From assembly GCA_902612325.1 (NCBI GenBank), contig CACMDB010000002.1, forward strand, positions 1 to 64,000: 64,000 nt of DNA. The letters are read 5' to 3'. Made by a program: the position numbers and the translations under genes. Source of the DNA: an uncultured Pelagibacteraceae bacterium (GTDB lineage Bacteria; Pseudomonadota; Alphaproteobacteria; Pelagibacterales; Pelagibacteraceae). This document shows positions 1 through 9,088 of the stretch, in pieces. Below the pieces are notes generated by a model that made no database searches, was not told the origin of the DNA, and saw only the letters and a program-made list of their open reading frames with translations. How positions within the stretch are numbered: position 1 is the stretch's first letter; each line of letters begins with the position of its first letter.

Positions 1-92
1 TTAAAAAAAATATCAATAGATAATCCTTTTTTAACTAAAGATTTTGCTAAACTTAATCCAGTTAATCCACCACCTAGAATACAAAGTTTCAT
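1..92 (-). CDS. FAD/NAD(P)-binding oxidoreductase, N-terminal fragment
   Basis: Only the first 30 codons lie in the window; the gene runs off its left edge. The protein begins MKLCILGGGLTGLSLAKSL, a Rossmann beta-alpha-beta fold with the GxGxxG-type dinucleotide-binding loop (GGGLTG, residues 7-12). That is typical of flavin-dependent amine oxidase, protoporphyrinogen oxidase or UDP-galactopyranose mutase-like enzymes. The substrate cannot be told from this fragment. It is divergent from ftsK, with 31 bp between the start codons, so the two promoters must share that gap or lie in the opposite gene. Confidence 0.7.
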   Translation of the reverse strand, partial: MKLCILGGGLTGLSLAKSLVKKGLSIDIFF

Positions 93-123
93 ATTAATTT
101 TTAATTTTAACAATAAAAATTAG

Positions 124-2244
124 ATGATACAAAGTGGTAAATTTGATTCATCTGATATGGATATAAAAAAACTATCAAACACAGCTCTAACATTCATTAC
201 AAATAGATTAATTGAAATTTTTGGTATTTGTGTTCTTTTAATGGGGTTTTTAATTTTAATTGCCTTAATTTCATACTCTCCAGAAGACCCAAATTTTATT
301 TTCCCAGAAAATACTATTATAAAAAATATTTTAGGTTATCAGGGAAGTGTTACTTCAGACTTTATTTTCCAATCTGTAGGCTTAATAGGTTACTTATTGC
401 CTATAACTTATATAATCACAGGCATAAATATTTTTAGAAAAAAAGAGATTTTAGTAATTATTGAAAATACTTTTTTTATAACGATTTATGCATTATTTGG
501 ATCTTTGTTTTTCTCAAAATTTTACTCAGAAAATTTTTCACTTTATATTAATGGTAGCGGTGGGTTTGTTGGTAATTATTTATCAGAAAACTTTTTCGTA
601 AATTCATTAAATCGATATGAAGATTTTTCATACTATTTACTTCTCCTATTCACTCTTCTCTTTTTCATTTTAAGTATAAATTTTAATTTAAAAAATTTTA
701 TTTTAAGTATTAAAAAAATATCAGATTTTATATTTAGAAAAAGTTCTAAAAACTATACAAGCAAAGATGAACTTATAGACGAATTTATTCCTCAAGATGA
801 AATAAAAGATATTTTACAAGAAGATTTACCATTTATTAAAGCTGAAAATAATAGGTCTTTAAAAACCAAATTTTCTCTTCCATCAATCGATCTATTAAAA
901 ACACCAACAAAAAAAGAAAGAGAAAGCATAAATAAAAATGAGAGTAATAATCCAGAATTTTTAGAAAAAATCCTTTTAGATTTTGGTGTTAATGGAAAGA
1001 TTAAAAAAGTTAGTCATGGCCCAGTAGTTACTTTAAATGAATTTGAACCCGCTGCTGGTATCAAAGTTTCTAAAATAATCAATCTATCTGACGACATTGC
1101 AAGAAATACAAGCTCAGAGTCAGCACGTATAGCCACCATTCCAGGAAGTAATACCATAGGTATAGAACTTCCAAATTTAAATAGAGAGAACGTATATCTC
1201 AGTGAAATTTTAGATAATTCAAACTTTAAAAAGAAAGAAGTCAAATTACCTATTGCTTTAGGAAAAAATATTTCTGGTACTCCAATTATTGGAGACTTGT
1301 CCGCAATGCCTCATTTGCTTATTGCTGGTACCACGGGCTCAGGAAAATCTGTTTGTATAAATACAATTATTTTGTCTCTTCTTTACAAGCATGCTCCAGA
1401 AAGATGTAAATTTATTTTAATTGATCCTAAGATGTTGGAACTTTCTACTTACGAAGGTATTCCTCATCTACTTTGCCCAGTCATCACTGAGGCCAAAAAG
1501 GCTGCATCAGTTCTCGGTTGGGTGGTAAAAGAAATGGAAAGCAGATATAGGCTAATGACCAAAGAAGGAGTGAGAAATATTGATGGTTATAATTCAAAAC
1601 ACAAATTACCGATGCCTTACATAGTAGTGGTGGTTGATGAGATGTCTGATTTGATGTTGGTAGCAGGAAAAGAAATTGAAAATTATATTCAAAAATTATC
1701 ACAAATGGCTAGAGCTGCTGGTATTCATATTATTATGGCTACTCAAAGGCCCAGCGTTGATGTGATTACAGGTACGATTAAAGCAAATTTTCCAACCAGA
1801 ATTTCTTTTCAAGTCACCTCTAAAATAGATAGTAGAACAATTTTAGGCGAACAAGGAGCTGAGCAATTGTTGGGAAAAGGCGATATGCTATATATGTCAT
1901 CTGCAAATAGAATTGTAAGAATTCATGCTCCATTCGTCTCAGACACGGAAATAGAAAAAATTAATAACTTTTTAAGATCTCAAGCAGAACCCGACTATGT
2001 AGACGAAATATTGAACTTTGCTGATGAAAAAGAATTGAATGAATCAAAAAATCAAGGTGAAAAAGATGAATTATATCAAACTGCTGTTGAAATAATTAAA
2101 TCAGAGGGAAAAGCTTCAACTTCGTTTTTACAAAGAAAACTTCAAATTGGATATAATCGTGCTGCAAGAATAATTGATATGATGGAGACTGAGGGAATAG
2201 TTAGTAAAGCAAATCATGTTGGAAAAAGAGATGTTCTTAAATGA
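124..2244 (+). CDS. ftsK: DNA translocase FtsK
   Basis: Septum-located DNA pump that moves chromosome termini away from the closing division site and activates dimer resolution. Residues about 25-190 contain four hydrophobic membrane segments. A short variable linker follows, then the RecA-like motor: Walker A GTTGSGKS at residues 402-409 and Walker B ending in DE at 505-506, followed by MATQRPSVDVITG. The C-terminal 60 residues form the winged-helix gamma domain that reads orienting sequences. At 706 residues it is shorter than E. coli FtsK because the linker is short. The ATG at 124 has no Shine-Dalgarno; an in-frame ATG at 157 is an alternative start. lolA overlaps its stop by 4 bp. Confidence 0.97.
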   Translation: MIQSGKFDSSDMDIKKLSNTALTFITNRLIEIFGICVLLMGFLILIALISYSPEDPNFIFPENTIIKNILGYQGSVTSDFIFQSVGLIGYLLPITYIITGINIFRKKEILVIIENTFFITIYALFGSLFFSKFYSENFSLYINGSGGFVGNYLSENFFVNSLNRYEDFSYYLLLLFTLLFFILSINFNLKNFILSIKKISDFIFRKSSKNYTSKDELIDEFIPQDEIKDILQEDLPFIKAENNRSLKTKFSLPSIDLLKTPTKKERESINKNESNNPEFLEKILLDFGVNGKIKKVSHGPVVTLNEFEPAAGIKVSKIINLSDDIARNTSSESARIATIPGSNTIGIELPNLNRENVYLSEILDNSNFKKKEVKLPIALGKNISGTPIIGDLSAMPHLLIAGTTGSGKSVCINTIILSLLYKHAPERCKFILIDPKMLELSTYEGIPHLLCPVITEAKKAASVLGWVVKEMESRYRLMTKEGVRNIDGYNSKHKLPMPYIVVVVDEMSDLMLVAGKEIENYIQKLSQMARAAGIHIIMATQRPSVDVITGTIKANFPTRISFQVTSKIDSRTILGEQGAEQLLGKGDMLYMSSANRIVRIHAPFVSDTEIEKINNFLRSQAEPDYVDEILNFADEKELNESKNQGEKDELYQTAVEIIKSEGKASTSFLQRKLQIGYNRAARIIDMMETEGIVSKANHVGKRDVLK

Positions 2245-2789
2245 AAAAGTTGCTTTTTCTTATAATTTATCTATCGTTAATTTCTAGTGTCTCAGCATCA
2301 ATAAAAGAAAATATAATTGAGAAATTCACGAATATCGAAAATTTATCATTCGACTTTGAGCAAAATATAAATGGCAAAATTGAAAATGGAAACTGTGTAA
2401 TTGAGTATCCAAAAAAAATTTATTGTAAATACAATTTAAACAATCAGAAAGTTTTGGTTGCAGATGGAAAATCATTAGTTATTAAAACATTAAGTAGTTA
2501 TTACTTTTATCCACTTGAAAAAACTCCTCTAGATACAATTCTCAATAAAGAATATTTAGTAAAAAAAATAAAAAATTTAGATCAAAGGGAAGTAAGTGAT
2601 GATTTTATAAACTTTAATTTTACAGAAAATGAAAATGAGATTAATCTATTTTTTGATAAAAAAACTTATAACTTAATTGGATGGCAAACAGTAGATATTT
2701 ATCAAAATGTAAGTATTACCTATCTTTCTTCCATTAAAAGAAATCAAAAATTAAAAAAGGAAATATTTAAACTTCCACAACAAAACTAG
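2241..2789 (+). CDS. lolA: Outer-membrane lipoprotein carrier protein LolA
   Basis: Periplasmic chaperone that takes lipoproteins from the LolCDE transporter to the outer membrane. The N-terminus is a signal peptide (MKKLLFLIIYLSLISSVSAS) with cleavage likely after residue 19 or 20. The rest fits the LolA beta-barrel fold: an early region about cleaning residual structure (NIENLSFDFEQNING) and the conserved FYPLEKTPL region. The length of 182 is near the family norm of about 200. It starts in an ATGA overlap with ftsK, so it is translationally coupled; ftsK-lolA is a usual alphaproteobacterial pair. Identification rests on motifs plus context. Confidence 0.85.
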   Translation: MKKLLFLIIYLSLISSVSASIKENIIEKFTNIENLSFDFEQNINGKIENGNCVIEYPKKIYCKYNLNNQKVLVADGKSLVIKTLSSYYFYPLEKTPLDTILNKEYLVKKIKNLDQREVSDDFINFNFTENENEINLFFDKKTYNLIGWQTVDIYQNVSITYLSSIKRNQKLKKEIFKLPQQN

Positions 2790-2790
2790 C

Positions 2791-3294
2791 TTAAATTACG
2801 ACTGTTTCAGTTTTAAAAACTTTCATACCTCGTGCAATATAATTATTTAATGCATTTTTATGATCTAATGAACACGTATGGACCCAAACTCTTTTGGGTT
2901 TTTCTTTAAAAGAATTTTTAATAGCTGCTGATAATAAATATGAACCTAATTTTTTATTTTGATATTCTTCCAATAAACCCAGATAAGCAATCTCAACTTC
3001 ATTTTTGTCTGTATGTATGATTAATTCAAAATAACCTGCTAATTCATCCCCATCTTTTAATATATATGTCTTAACTTTTTTGTCAGAAACATAGTCCAGC
3101 CATTGTTTTTCACTCCACACTAATCGGTCAACCCAATGATGACTTTTACCAATATTTTTATAAAAAAATTTATTTAACTGAAAATCAACCGGATCGACTA
3201 AATTTATTGAATAGCGGTCTGATAAATTTGAAGAATCTTTTAAATCTTTTAAATAAGATATTTCTAAATAATTTCTCTCGATCTTCTTGTTCAC
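2791..3294 (-). CDS. GNAT family N-acetyltransferase
   Basis: The protein has the GNAT fold: a central strand region (VEIAYLGLLEEYQNKKLGSY, about residues 106-125) with the acetyl-CoA-binding Q-x-x-K-L-G loop and the following helix, then RVWVHTCSLDHKNALNNYIARGM, the usual strand-helix leading to the last core strand. It would acetylate an amine with acetyl-CoA; the acceptor is unknown. It is the last gene of the histidine-operon string and overlaps the HIT gene by 4 bp, so it is probably cotranscribed. Convergent with lolA with a 1 bp gap. Confidence 0.8.
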   Translation of the reverse strand: MNKKIERNYLEISYLKDLKDSSNLSDRYSINLVDPVDFQLNKFFYKNIGKSHHWVDRLVWSEKQWLDYVSDKKVKTYILKDGDELAGYFELIIHTDKNEVEIAYLGLLEEYQNKKLGSYLLSAAIKNSFKEKPKRVWVHTCSLDHKNALNNYIARGMKVFKTETVVI

Positions 3295-3656
3295 TGCACC
3301 ATCTTACCTACTGGTTCACCACCAAATAAATGAAAATGAAGGTGAGGTACTTCTTGACCACCATGTTCATTAATATTTGCTAAAGCTCTATATCCTTTAC
3401 CTGTATCAACTGAAATACCAAGTTTCTTTGCTACTATATTGATACCTTTTAATAATCCCACCATCTCATCTGAAGAGGCATTGTTACTAAAATCATCTAA
3501 ATCTATGTAATTTCCTTTCGGAATTACAAGTGCGTGAATTTTTTTTTGAGGATTTATATCATAAAAAGACAATACAAACTCATCTTCATAAATTTTTTTA
3601 CAAGGGATTTCACCTCTTAAAATTTTTGCAAAAATGTTATTGTCATCATATGTCAT
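3291..3656 (-). CDS. HIT family nucleotide-binding hydrolase (HinT-like)
   Basis: Small histidine-triad protein of 121 residues. The signature is in VPHLHFHLFGG near residue 103-113, giving the H-x-H-x-H triad whose middle histidine attacks the alpha phosphate of nucleotide conjugates. The N-terminus (NIFAKILRGEIPCKKIYED) is typical of the HinT branch, which hydrolyses purine nucleoside phosphoramidates. It overlaps its neighbours by 4 bp on both sides, inside the tail of the his operon, where HIT genes commonly occur in alphaproteobacteria. Confidence 0.92.
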   Translation of the reverse strand: MTYDDNNIFAKILRGEIPCKKIYEDEFVLSFYDINPQKKIHALVIPKGNYIDLDDFSNNASSDEMVGLLKGINIVAKKLGISVDTGKGYRALANINEHGGQEVPHLHFHLFGGEPVGKMVQ

Positions 3657-3997
3657 TTTAAAACTTCAAGCTCTTCATTTATACTTGTTATTTTTCCACC
3701 TTTTAAATTTGCATCAACAATTGCACATTCGTAATATGCAAAAGATGTTTCTTCCGCTATTTGTTTCATTTCTAAACATTTAGACTTACTCTTAACCAAT
3801 AAATGTTCGTTTAATTGAGGAGGATCACCTAAATACATCATTAGAGCTATAACTTCACTCTGTCTTTCAAAATCAGATGCTTCCTCTAATTGAGTAACCC
3901 TGTCAGCAACACCTATCTCAAAATTTGTGAAAGCAACATAACCCTTATAAAGTCCATAACAAATTAATAAAATTACAATATATTTTATTTTACTCAT
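3653..3997 (-). CDS. Uncharacterised single-membrane-anchor protein
   Basis: I do not recognise a family. Residues 5-25 (IKYIVILLICYGLYKGYVAF) form one hydrophobic segment, either a signal anchor or an uncleaved signal. The soluble remainder of about 90 residues contains two cysteines (SKSKCLEMKQ and YYECAIVD) that could pair if periplasmic. It overlaps the HIT gene by 4 bp and hisE by 8 bp, so it is almost certainly translated as part of the his operon. No function is claimed. Confidence 0.7.
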   Translation of the reverse strand: MSKIKYIVILLICYGLYKGYVAFTNFEIGVADRVTQLEEASDFERQSEVIALMMYLGDPPQLNEHLLVKSKSKCLEMKQIAEETSFAYYECAIVDANLKGGKITSINEELEVLK

Positions 3998-4271
3998 TTG
4001 ATTTTTTTCTTTTTTCTAACTCTTTCTCGATTTCTTCAATTTTAATATTATTTGCCTCAAGATAAATTATCAAATGATAAAATACATCAGCAGCTTCATG
4101 TATTTTATTAGTATCTTTTTCTACCGCATCAATAAGTTCATTTATTTCCTCTAGAACTTTTGATTTGCTGAGTGATTTATCTGATAATAATTTATTAGTA
4201 TAAGATCCATCAACTGGCTTTTCTTTTCTTTCACGCGCGAGCTTAAATAAATTTTCAAGTGTACTTAACAT
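3990..4271 (-). CDS. hisE: Phosphoribosyl-ATP pyrophosphatase HisE
   Basis: Second step of histidine synthesis: removal of pyrophosphate from phosphoribosyl-ATP. The 93-residue protein is all-alpha of the MazG type, with KVLEEINELIDAV and the E-x-x-D motif EAADVFYHLIIYLEA that binds Mg2+. A longer in-frame start at 4340 would overlap hisF by about 68 bp and add residues not found in HisE; the ATG at 4271 gives the usual N-terminus (MLSTLENLFKLARERK) and lies 1 bp after the hisF stop. It is a separate gene, not fused to hisI; hisI is not in this window. Confidence 0.93.
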   Translation of the reverse strand: MLSTLENLFKLARERKEKPVDGSYTNKLLSDKSLSKSKVLEEINELIDAVEKDTNKIHEAADVFYHLIIYLEANNIKIEEIEKELEKRKKSNE

Positions 4272-4272
4272 A

Positions 4273-5028
4273 CTAAATTCTAACAGGAATTCCTTTTGAG
4301 TCCAAATATTCCTTGGCTTCTTTAACAGAATGTTTTCCATAGTGAAATATTGAGGCTGCTAAAACTGCACTTGCATTTCCTAATTTAATTCCATCAACCA
4401 AATGATCTAGGTTACCAACACCTCCTGAGGCAATTAAAGGTATATTAACTTTTGATGCAATATTATTCATTAACTCAACATCATAACCTATTTGTGTTCC
4501 ATCTCTATCCATAGAGGTCACAAGTAATTCTCCTGCCCCATTATCTTCCATTTTTTTGACGTACTCTAAAGCATCAAGACCACTATTGTTTCTCCCTCCA
4601 TGGGTAAATATTTCCCACTTATCTCCATTTTTCTTTGCATCAATTGCAACAACAATACATTGTGAACCAAACTTCTTTGAACTTTCTAAAACAACTTTTG
4701 GATTTTCAACAGCTGCGGTATTAATAGAAACTTTATCTGCACCACAATTTAATAATTTATTTATGTCCTCTATACTTCTTACGCCACCACCGACAGTTAA
4801 AGGAACAAAGCATTTTTTCGATGTTCTCTCAACTACATCATAAATTGTATCTCTATTTTCATTGGAAGCAGTAATATCTAAAAAACAAATTTCATCTGCA
4901 CCGCCATCAGAATAAATTTTTGCTTGTTCAACTGGATCACCTGCATCTTTTAAATCAACAAAGTTTATACCTTTAACGACACGTCCATTCTTGACATCTA
5001 AACAAGGAATTATTCTATTTTTAAGCAT
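4273..5028 (-). CDS. hisF: Imidazole glycerol phosphate synthase, cyclase subunit HisF
   Basis: With HisH forms the glutamine amidotransferase that converts PRFAR to imidazole glycerol phosphate and AICAR. It is a (beta/alpha)8 barrel of 251 residues. The N-terminal strand [16 protein letters not shown] carries the catalytic Asp, and the second catalytic Asp is in [13 protein letters not shown]. Phosphate-binding loops are LTVGGGVRS and LIASGGVGN. It overlaps hisA by 8 bp. Confidence 0.98.
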   Translation of the reverse strand: MLKNRIIPCLDVKNGRVVKGINFVDLKDAGDPVEQAKIYSDGGADEICFLDITASNENRDTIYDVVERTSKKCFVPLTVGGGVRSIEDINKLLNCGADKVSINTAAVENPKVVLESSKKFGSQCIVVAIDAKKNGDKWEIFTHGGRNNSGLDALEYVKKMEDNGAGELLVTSMDRDGTQIGYDVELMNNIASKVNIPLIASGGVGNLDHLVDGIKLGNASAVLAASIFHYGKHSVKEAKEYLDSKGIPVRI

Positions 5029-5737
5029 CTTCTTTAACCAGTTCCTCTAATTTAATATCTCCATCATAAATAGCTTTACCGACTATTATACCTTCAATAT
5101 TTTTCAAAGTTTTAGCTTTTTTAATGTCATCCATTGATGACACACCACCTGAAATAATCACAGGACAATTTGATTTCTCCGCAACTTTTGAAGTCTCTTC
5201 AAAATTTGGGCTTTGCTTCATACCATCTCGGTTGATATCTGTATAAATCAATCTACTAATACCATAACCATTTACTTCTTTTAAATAATCTAGAGTTAAT
5301 TGATTAGAATTTTCCTGCCAACCAGATACGGATAAATATCCATCTTTGGCATCTAACCCCAAAGCAATTTTGTTTGGAAATTTTACACATGCTTCTTTTA
5401 AAAAATTTTTATCTTTTATTACAGCACTACCTAAGATTACTTTTTCAACTCCAGCATCAGTGTACTTTTGGATACTTTCAAAGTTTCTCACACCTCCACC
5501 AACCTCAATTTTGAGGTCAAATTTACTTACTATATCTTCAATAATATCTAAATTGGTAGTTTCGCCAGTTAAAGCTCCATCCAAATCAACTATATGTAAA
5601 TTTTTAAAACCATGATCTTTATATTTACTAGCTTGTTCAACCGGAGACATTTCATACTCAGTTTTATTATCAAAGTCTCCTTTAACTAATCTCACACATT
5701 TTTTATCTTTAATATCAATCGCTGGAAATATTTTCAT
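5021..5737 (-). CDS. hisA: ProFAR isomerase HisA
   Basis: Isomerises the aminoaldose ProFAR to the aminoketose PRFAR just before the HisFH step. It is a beta/alpha barrel paralogous to HisF. The first strand [18 protein letters not shown] holds the catalytic Asp8-type residue, and the second is in [14 protein letters not shown]. The phosphate loops are EVGGGVRNF and IISGGVSS. Length 238 is normal. Its ATG lies in an ATGA overlap with the small lipoprotein gene upstream. Confidence 0.98.
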   Translation of the reverse strand: MKIFPAIDIKDKKCVRLVKGDFDNKTEYEMSPVEQASKYKDHGFKNLHIVDLDGALTGETTNLDIIEDIVSKFDLKIEVGGGVRNFESIQKYTDAGVEKVILGSAVIKDKNFLKEACVKFPNKIALGLDAKDGYLSVSGWQENSNQLTLDYLKEVNGYGISRLIYTDINRDGMKQSPNFEETSKVAEKSNCPVIISGGVSSMDDIKKAKTLKNIEGIIVGKAIYDGDIKLEELVKEDA

Positions 5738-5877
5738 TTATTATTTTTCAATTTTACATCACTTGAAATTGTAAATTCTTTATCAAGACTTTTTTTATTT
5801 ATATTTTCAGAATTTGGAACATTTTGACATGATGTAATTAAAAAATAACAAAAGATTATCAGAAAGAGTTTATTCAT
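5734..5877 (-). CDS. Small lipoprotein inside the his operon
   Basis: A 47-codon ORF fills the gap between hisH and hisA. It reads MNKLFLIIFCYFLITSC then a short polar tail ending in DVKLKNNK. Residues 1-13 form a positively charged, hydrophobic signal and LITSC is a good lipobox, giving a mature peptide of about 31 residues with a lipidated Cys17. It starts 4 bp after hisH ends, and its TGA overlaps the hisA ATG (ATGA), which strongly suggests coupled translation. I do not recognise a family. It may be an envelope peptide unrelated to histidine synthesis. Confidence 0.7.
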   Translation of the reverse strand: MNKLFLIIFCYFLITSCQNVPNSENINKKSLDKEFTISSDVKLKNNK

Positions 5878-5881
5878 AAAT

Positions 5882-6508
5882 TCAAATATTAATAAAATTT
5901 TCAATTACTTTAAGTCCCATTTTGTCACTTTTTTCAGGATGAAATTGTGTTCCAAAGATATTTTCTTTTTCAACAGAACAAACAATATTTGATGAATAAT
6001 CTGTTGTTGCTGAAATTACATTTTTATCTTCTGGAATAAATTCATAACTATGCACAAAATACATGTGTGAATTATTTTCTATATTTTCAAAAATCTTACT
6101 TTGTTTGACAATATTTATCTGGTTCCAACCAATATGAGGAAGTTTATATTTTCCATTTTGATTATCTATTTTTGAGACTTTGCCAGATATCCAGCCTAAG
6201 CCTTTAGTTTCAGTTTCTTCATAACCAATATCTGCAAACATTTGTAAGCCAACACAAATTCCAAGAAGTGGTTTTTTATTATTTATTGCAAATTCAGACA
6301 AAGTTTCGGTTAGACCATTAATTTTATTTAAAGCATCTACACAACTTTTAAATGAGCCCTGCCCTGGTAAAACTAATTTGTCGCTTGATTTAATTTTATT
6401 TAAATCAGCAGTAACCTCAATACTTACCTTATCTTTTGCAACTTCTTTAAAAGAGTTTATCACCGAGCTTATGTTGCCCGAGTTGTAATCAACAATAGTA
6501 ACTTTCAT
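5882..6508 (-). CDS. hisH: Imidazole glycerol phosphate synthase, glutaminase subunit HisH
   Basis: Class I glutamine amidotransferase that feeds ammonia to HisF. The nucleophile is the Cys in PLLGICVGLQMF, and the His and Glu of the triad are in FGTQFHPEKS near the C-terminus. The N-terminus VTIVDYNSGNISSV and the oxyanion-strand region VLPGQGSF are typical. 208 residues is normal. It sits 5 bp downstream of hisB. Confidence 0.97.
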   Translation of the reverse strand: MKVTIVDYNSGNISSVINSFKEVAKDKVSIEVTADLNKIKSSDKLVLPGQGSFKSCVDALNKINGLTETLSEFAINNKKPLLGICVGLQMFADIGYEETETKGLGWISGKVSKIDNQNGKYKLPHIGWNQINIVKQSKIFENIENNSHMYFVHSYEFIPEDKNVISATTDYSSNIVCSVEKENIFGTQFHPEKSDKMGLKVIENFINI

Positions 6509-6513
6509 TAATT

Positions 6514-7104
6514 TTATAATGAGCCTTTGGTAGATGGAATTGATTTACTATTCCTAGGGTCTATCTCTAATGCAGTTCTTAATGATCTTGCCAATCCTTT
6601 GAAACAAGACTCAATGATGTGGTGACTATTATCACCATAAATATTTTCTACGTGCAATGTAATTCCTGCTGCCTGAGAAAAAGCCTGAAACCACTCTTTA
6701 AAAAGTTCTGTGTCCATTTCGCCGAGCTTTTCGACTTTTAATTTTACTTTCCAAATTAAATAGGGTCTGTTTGAAATGTCAATTGCAACTCGAGATAAGG
6801 TTTCATCCATTGGTATCATCGCATGTGCATATCTTCTTATACCAACAGACTTTTTTAATGCTTTTTTCAATGCCTCACCGATTGCTATGCCTGTGTCCTC
6901 AGTTGTGTGATGAAGATCAATATGCGTATCTCCTTTAGCTTTTATACTCATATCAATTGATGAATGCTTGGATAGCTGTTCAAGCATGTGATTAAGAAAT
7001 CCTATTCCAGTATCAATCTTATACTTGCCTTTCCCATCAATGTTTAGATCAACACTGATACTGGTCTCTTTTGTTTTTCGACTAATTTTACCTTTACGCT
7101 TCAT
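6514..7104 (-). CDS. hisB: Imidazoleglycerol-phosphate dehydratase HisB
   Basis: Manganese enzyme that dehydrates imidazole glycerol phosphate. Monofunctional form of 196 residues with no N-terminal phosphatase domain. Metal-binding motifs are [17 protein letters not shown] and the paired [20 protein letters not shown]. It is the first gene of the his operon, and its start is 92 bp from the divergent hslV start. Confidence 0.98.
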   Translation of the reverse strand: MKRKGKISRKTKETSISVDLNIDGKGKYKIDTGIGFLNHMLEQLSKHSSIDMSIKAKGDTHIDLHHTTEDTGIAIGEALKKALKKSVGIRRYAHAMIPMDETLSRVAIDISNRPYLIWKVKLKVEKLGEMDTELFKEWFQAFSQAAGITLHVENIYGDNSHHIIESCFKGLARSLRTALEIDPRNSKSIPSTKGSL

Positions 7105-7116
7105 AATTTAAAAAGA

Positions 7117-7145
7117 GGTATACATATATTATCCAAATATGGCAA
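7117..7145 (-). promoter_or_regulatory. Possible sigma-70 promoter of the his operon
   Basis: On the minus strand TTGCCA (7145-7140) lies 17 bp before TATACC (7122-7117). The -35 matches 5 of 6 and the -10 only 4 of 6, in AT-rich DNA where chance matches are common. It would give a leader of only a few bases before the hisB ATG at 7104. Confidence 0.3.
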
Positions 7146-7161
7146 TAATACTAAACCTGGG

Positions 7162-7190
7162 CTTGAACTATCAAATTTAGTATCCATTTA
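7162..7190 (+). promoter_or_regulatory. Sigma-32-like heat-shock promoter of hslVU
   Basis: CTTGAA (7162-7167) is followed after 16 bp by CCATTTA (7184-7190), close to the sigma-32 elements CTTGAA and CCCCATNTA. HslVU is a classical sigma-32 target. A start site about 7 bp past the -10 falls on the hslV ATG at 7197, so the transcript would be leaderless or nearly so. Seen in sequence; promoter use is inferred. Confidence 0.5.
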
Positions 7191-7196
7191 TAAGCT

Positions 7197-7712
7197 ATGA
7201 CAACGATTGTTTTAGTTAGAAAAAATAATGAAGTGGTGGTCGCTGGTGATGGACAAGTCAGTATGGGAAATACTGTTGTTAAAAGCACTGCGTCAAAAGT
7301 AAGAAAAATCGAAAAAAGAGATGTTATTGCTGGATTTGCAGGTTCAACCGCAGATGCTTTAACTTTGTTTGAAAGATTAGAGGCAAAAATAGAAAAACAT
7401 GCAGGAAACTTATCAAGAGCTGCTGTTGAATTAGCAAAGGATTGGCGAACAGATAAATATTTAAGAAGACTAGAGGCTTTAATGGCCATCGGTGACAAAG
7501 ATAATAGTTACATTATCTCTGGAACTGGAGATGTGCTAGAGCCAGAAGGTGATGTCATTGGAATTGGATCAGGTGGAAATTATGCTTTAGCAGCTGGAAA
7601 AGTTTTAATAGGCACAGACATGAGTGCGGAAGAAGTGGCAAAAAAAGCAATTGAAGTTGCCTCAGAAATTTGTGTTTTTACAAATAATAATATTAAGGTT
7701 GAAAAAATATAA
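7197..7712 (+). CDS. hslV: ATP-dependent protease peptidase subunit HslV
   Basis: Proteasome-like threonine peptidase that assembles with HslU to degrade damaged or regulatory proteins. After removal of Met1 the nucleophile Thr2 starts [20 protein letters not shown]. Further hallmarks are [14 protein letters not shown] (with the catalytic Lys), [19 protein letters not shown] and [19 protein letters not shown]. At 171 residues it is normal length. There is no Shine-Dalgarno before the ATG, which fits the leaderless transcript predicted from the promoter just upstream. Its stop overlaps the hslU start by 1 base (TAATG). Confidence 0.98.
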   Translation: MTTIVLVRKNNEVVVAGDGQVSMGNTVVKSTASKVRKIEKRDVIAGFAGSTADALTLFERLEAKIEKHAGNLSRAAVELAKDWRTDKYLRRLEALMAIGDKDNSYIISGTGDVLEPEGDVIGIGSGGNYALAAGKVLIGTDMSAEEVAKKAIEVASEICVFTNNNIKVEKI

Positions 7713-9085
7713 TGGAAAAATCAAACGTTACACCTCTTGTTCCAAAAGATAAGAATTCTAAAGATAACGAAAATTTAGTTAGTTCATTATCACCAAGAGA
7801 AATAGTTTCAGAGTTAGACAGATTTGTTGTAGGTCAGAATAAAGCAAAAAAAGCTGTTGCAGTAGCCCTGAGAAACAGATGGAGAAGACAAGCTTTAAAA
7901 GGTGAAATGAAGAACGAAGTGTTGCCTAAAAATATACTTATGATTGGACCAACTGGGGTTGGAAAAACTGAAATATCTAGAAGATTATCAAAACTTGCTG
8001 AAGCACCATTTGTCAAAGTTGAGGCAACAAGATTTACAGAAGTGGGTTATGTCGGAAGAGATGTTGAACAAATTGTAAGAGATTTAATTGAAATTGCTAT
8101 TTCGATGGAAAAAGTAAAAAAAAGAAAAGAAGTTTATGCAAAAGCTCAAAAAATGGCCGAGGAAAAAGTTTTAGATGCCTTAGTTGGAAAAAAAGCAAGT
8201 ACAGCAACTAGAGAAAGTTTTAGAAAAAGACTCAGAGATGGAGACTTAGATAACAACGAAATAGAGATTGCAGTTAATGATACAGGTGGAAGTGGTACCT
8301 CTTTTGAAATACCGGGTATGCCTGGAGCAAATGTTGGGATGATCAATATTGGGGAAATGCTTGGAAAGTCAATGGGCACAAAAGAAAAAAAGAAAAAAAT
8401 GACTGTGAAAGAATCTCACGAAATTTTAATTAATGATGAATCTGATAAATTAATTGAACAGGATAAAATTATTAAAGCTGCAAAAATTTCAACTGAAAAT
8501 AATGGAATAGTTTTCTTAGATGAAATTGATAAAATCTCGGGAAGAACTGATAGAGTTGGTGGGGATGTATCAAGAGAAGGAGTACAAAGAGATTTATTAC
8601 CACTCATAGAGGGTACAACAGTTAATACAAAATATGGTCCTGTAAAAACAGATCATATTTTATTTATTGCATCTGGTGCTTTCCAGCTTGCAAAACCATC
8701 AGACTTATTGCCCGAACTTCAAGGAAGATTACCTATAAGAGTTGAGTTAGAAGCTTTAACAAGTGAGGACTTTAAAAGAATTCTAAAGGAACCTGACTAT
8801 AGTTTAATTAAGCAATATGTAGCTTTATTGAAAACTGAAAATGTAGATTTAGAATTTGCAGAAGACGGAATTAATGCGATTGCAAATATAGCCTCAGAGG
8901 TAAATGCCACTGTAGAAAATATTGGTGCAAGAAGATTACACACAATTATTGAAAAAATTTTAGATGAAATAAGTTTTACAGCTACTGACAGAGCGGGTGA
9001 AAAAATTGTTATTAACAAAGAGTATATTAATAAAAATTTGGATACTCTTGTAAAAGATACGGATTTATCAAAGTTTATTCTTTAA
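7712..9085 (+). CDS. hslU: HslU ATPase, unfoldase of HslUV
   Basis: AAA+ unfoldase that feeds substrates to HslV. Walker A is GPTGVGKT at residues 79-86, Walker B is [10 protein letters not shown] near residue 265, and the sensor/arginine region is [14 protein letters not shown]. The intermediate I-domain of about 110-240 is present (CDL-rich charged helix and the [13 protein letters not shown] segment). The C-terminus LSKFIL is the HslV-docking tail. 457 residues is slightly longer than E. coli HslU because of a polar N-terminal extension of about 25 residues. Confidence 0.98.
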   Translation: MEKSNVTPLVPKDKNSKDNENLVSSLSPREIVSELDRFVVGQNKAKKAVAVALRNRWRRQALKGEMKNEVLPKNILMIGPTGVGKTEISRRLSKLAEAPFVKVEATRFTEVGYVGRDVEQIVRDLIEIAISMEKVKKRKEVYAKAQKMAEEKVLDALVGKKASTATRESFRKRLRDGDLDNNEIEIAVNDTGGSGTSFEIPGMPGANVGMINIGEMLGKSMGTKEKKKKMTVKESHEILINDESDKLIEQDKIIKAAKISTENNGIVFLDEIDKISGRTDRVGGDVSREGVQRDLLPLIEGTTVNTKYGPVKTDHILFIASGAFQLAKPSDLLPELQGRLPIRVELEALTSEDFKRILKEPDYSLIKQYVALLKTENVDLEFAEDGINAIANIASEVNATVENIGARRLHTIIEKILDEISFTATDRAGEKIVINKEYINKNLDTLVKDTDLSKFIL

Positions 9086-9088
9086 AAA

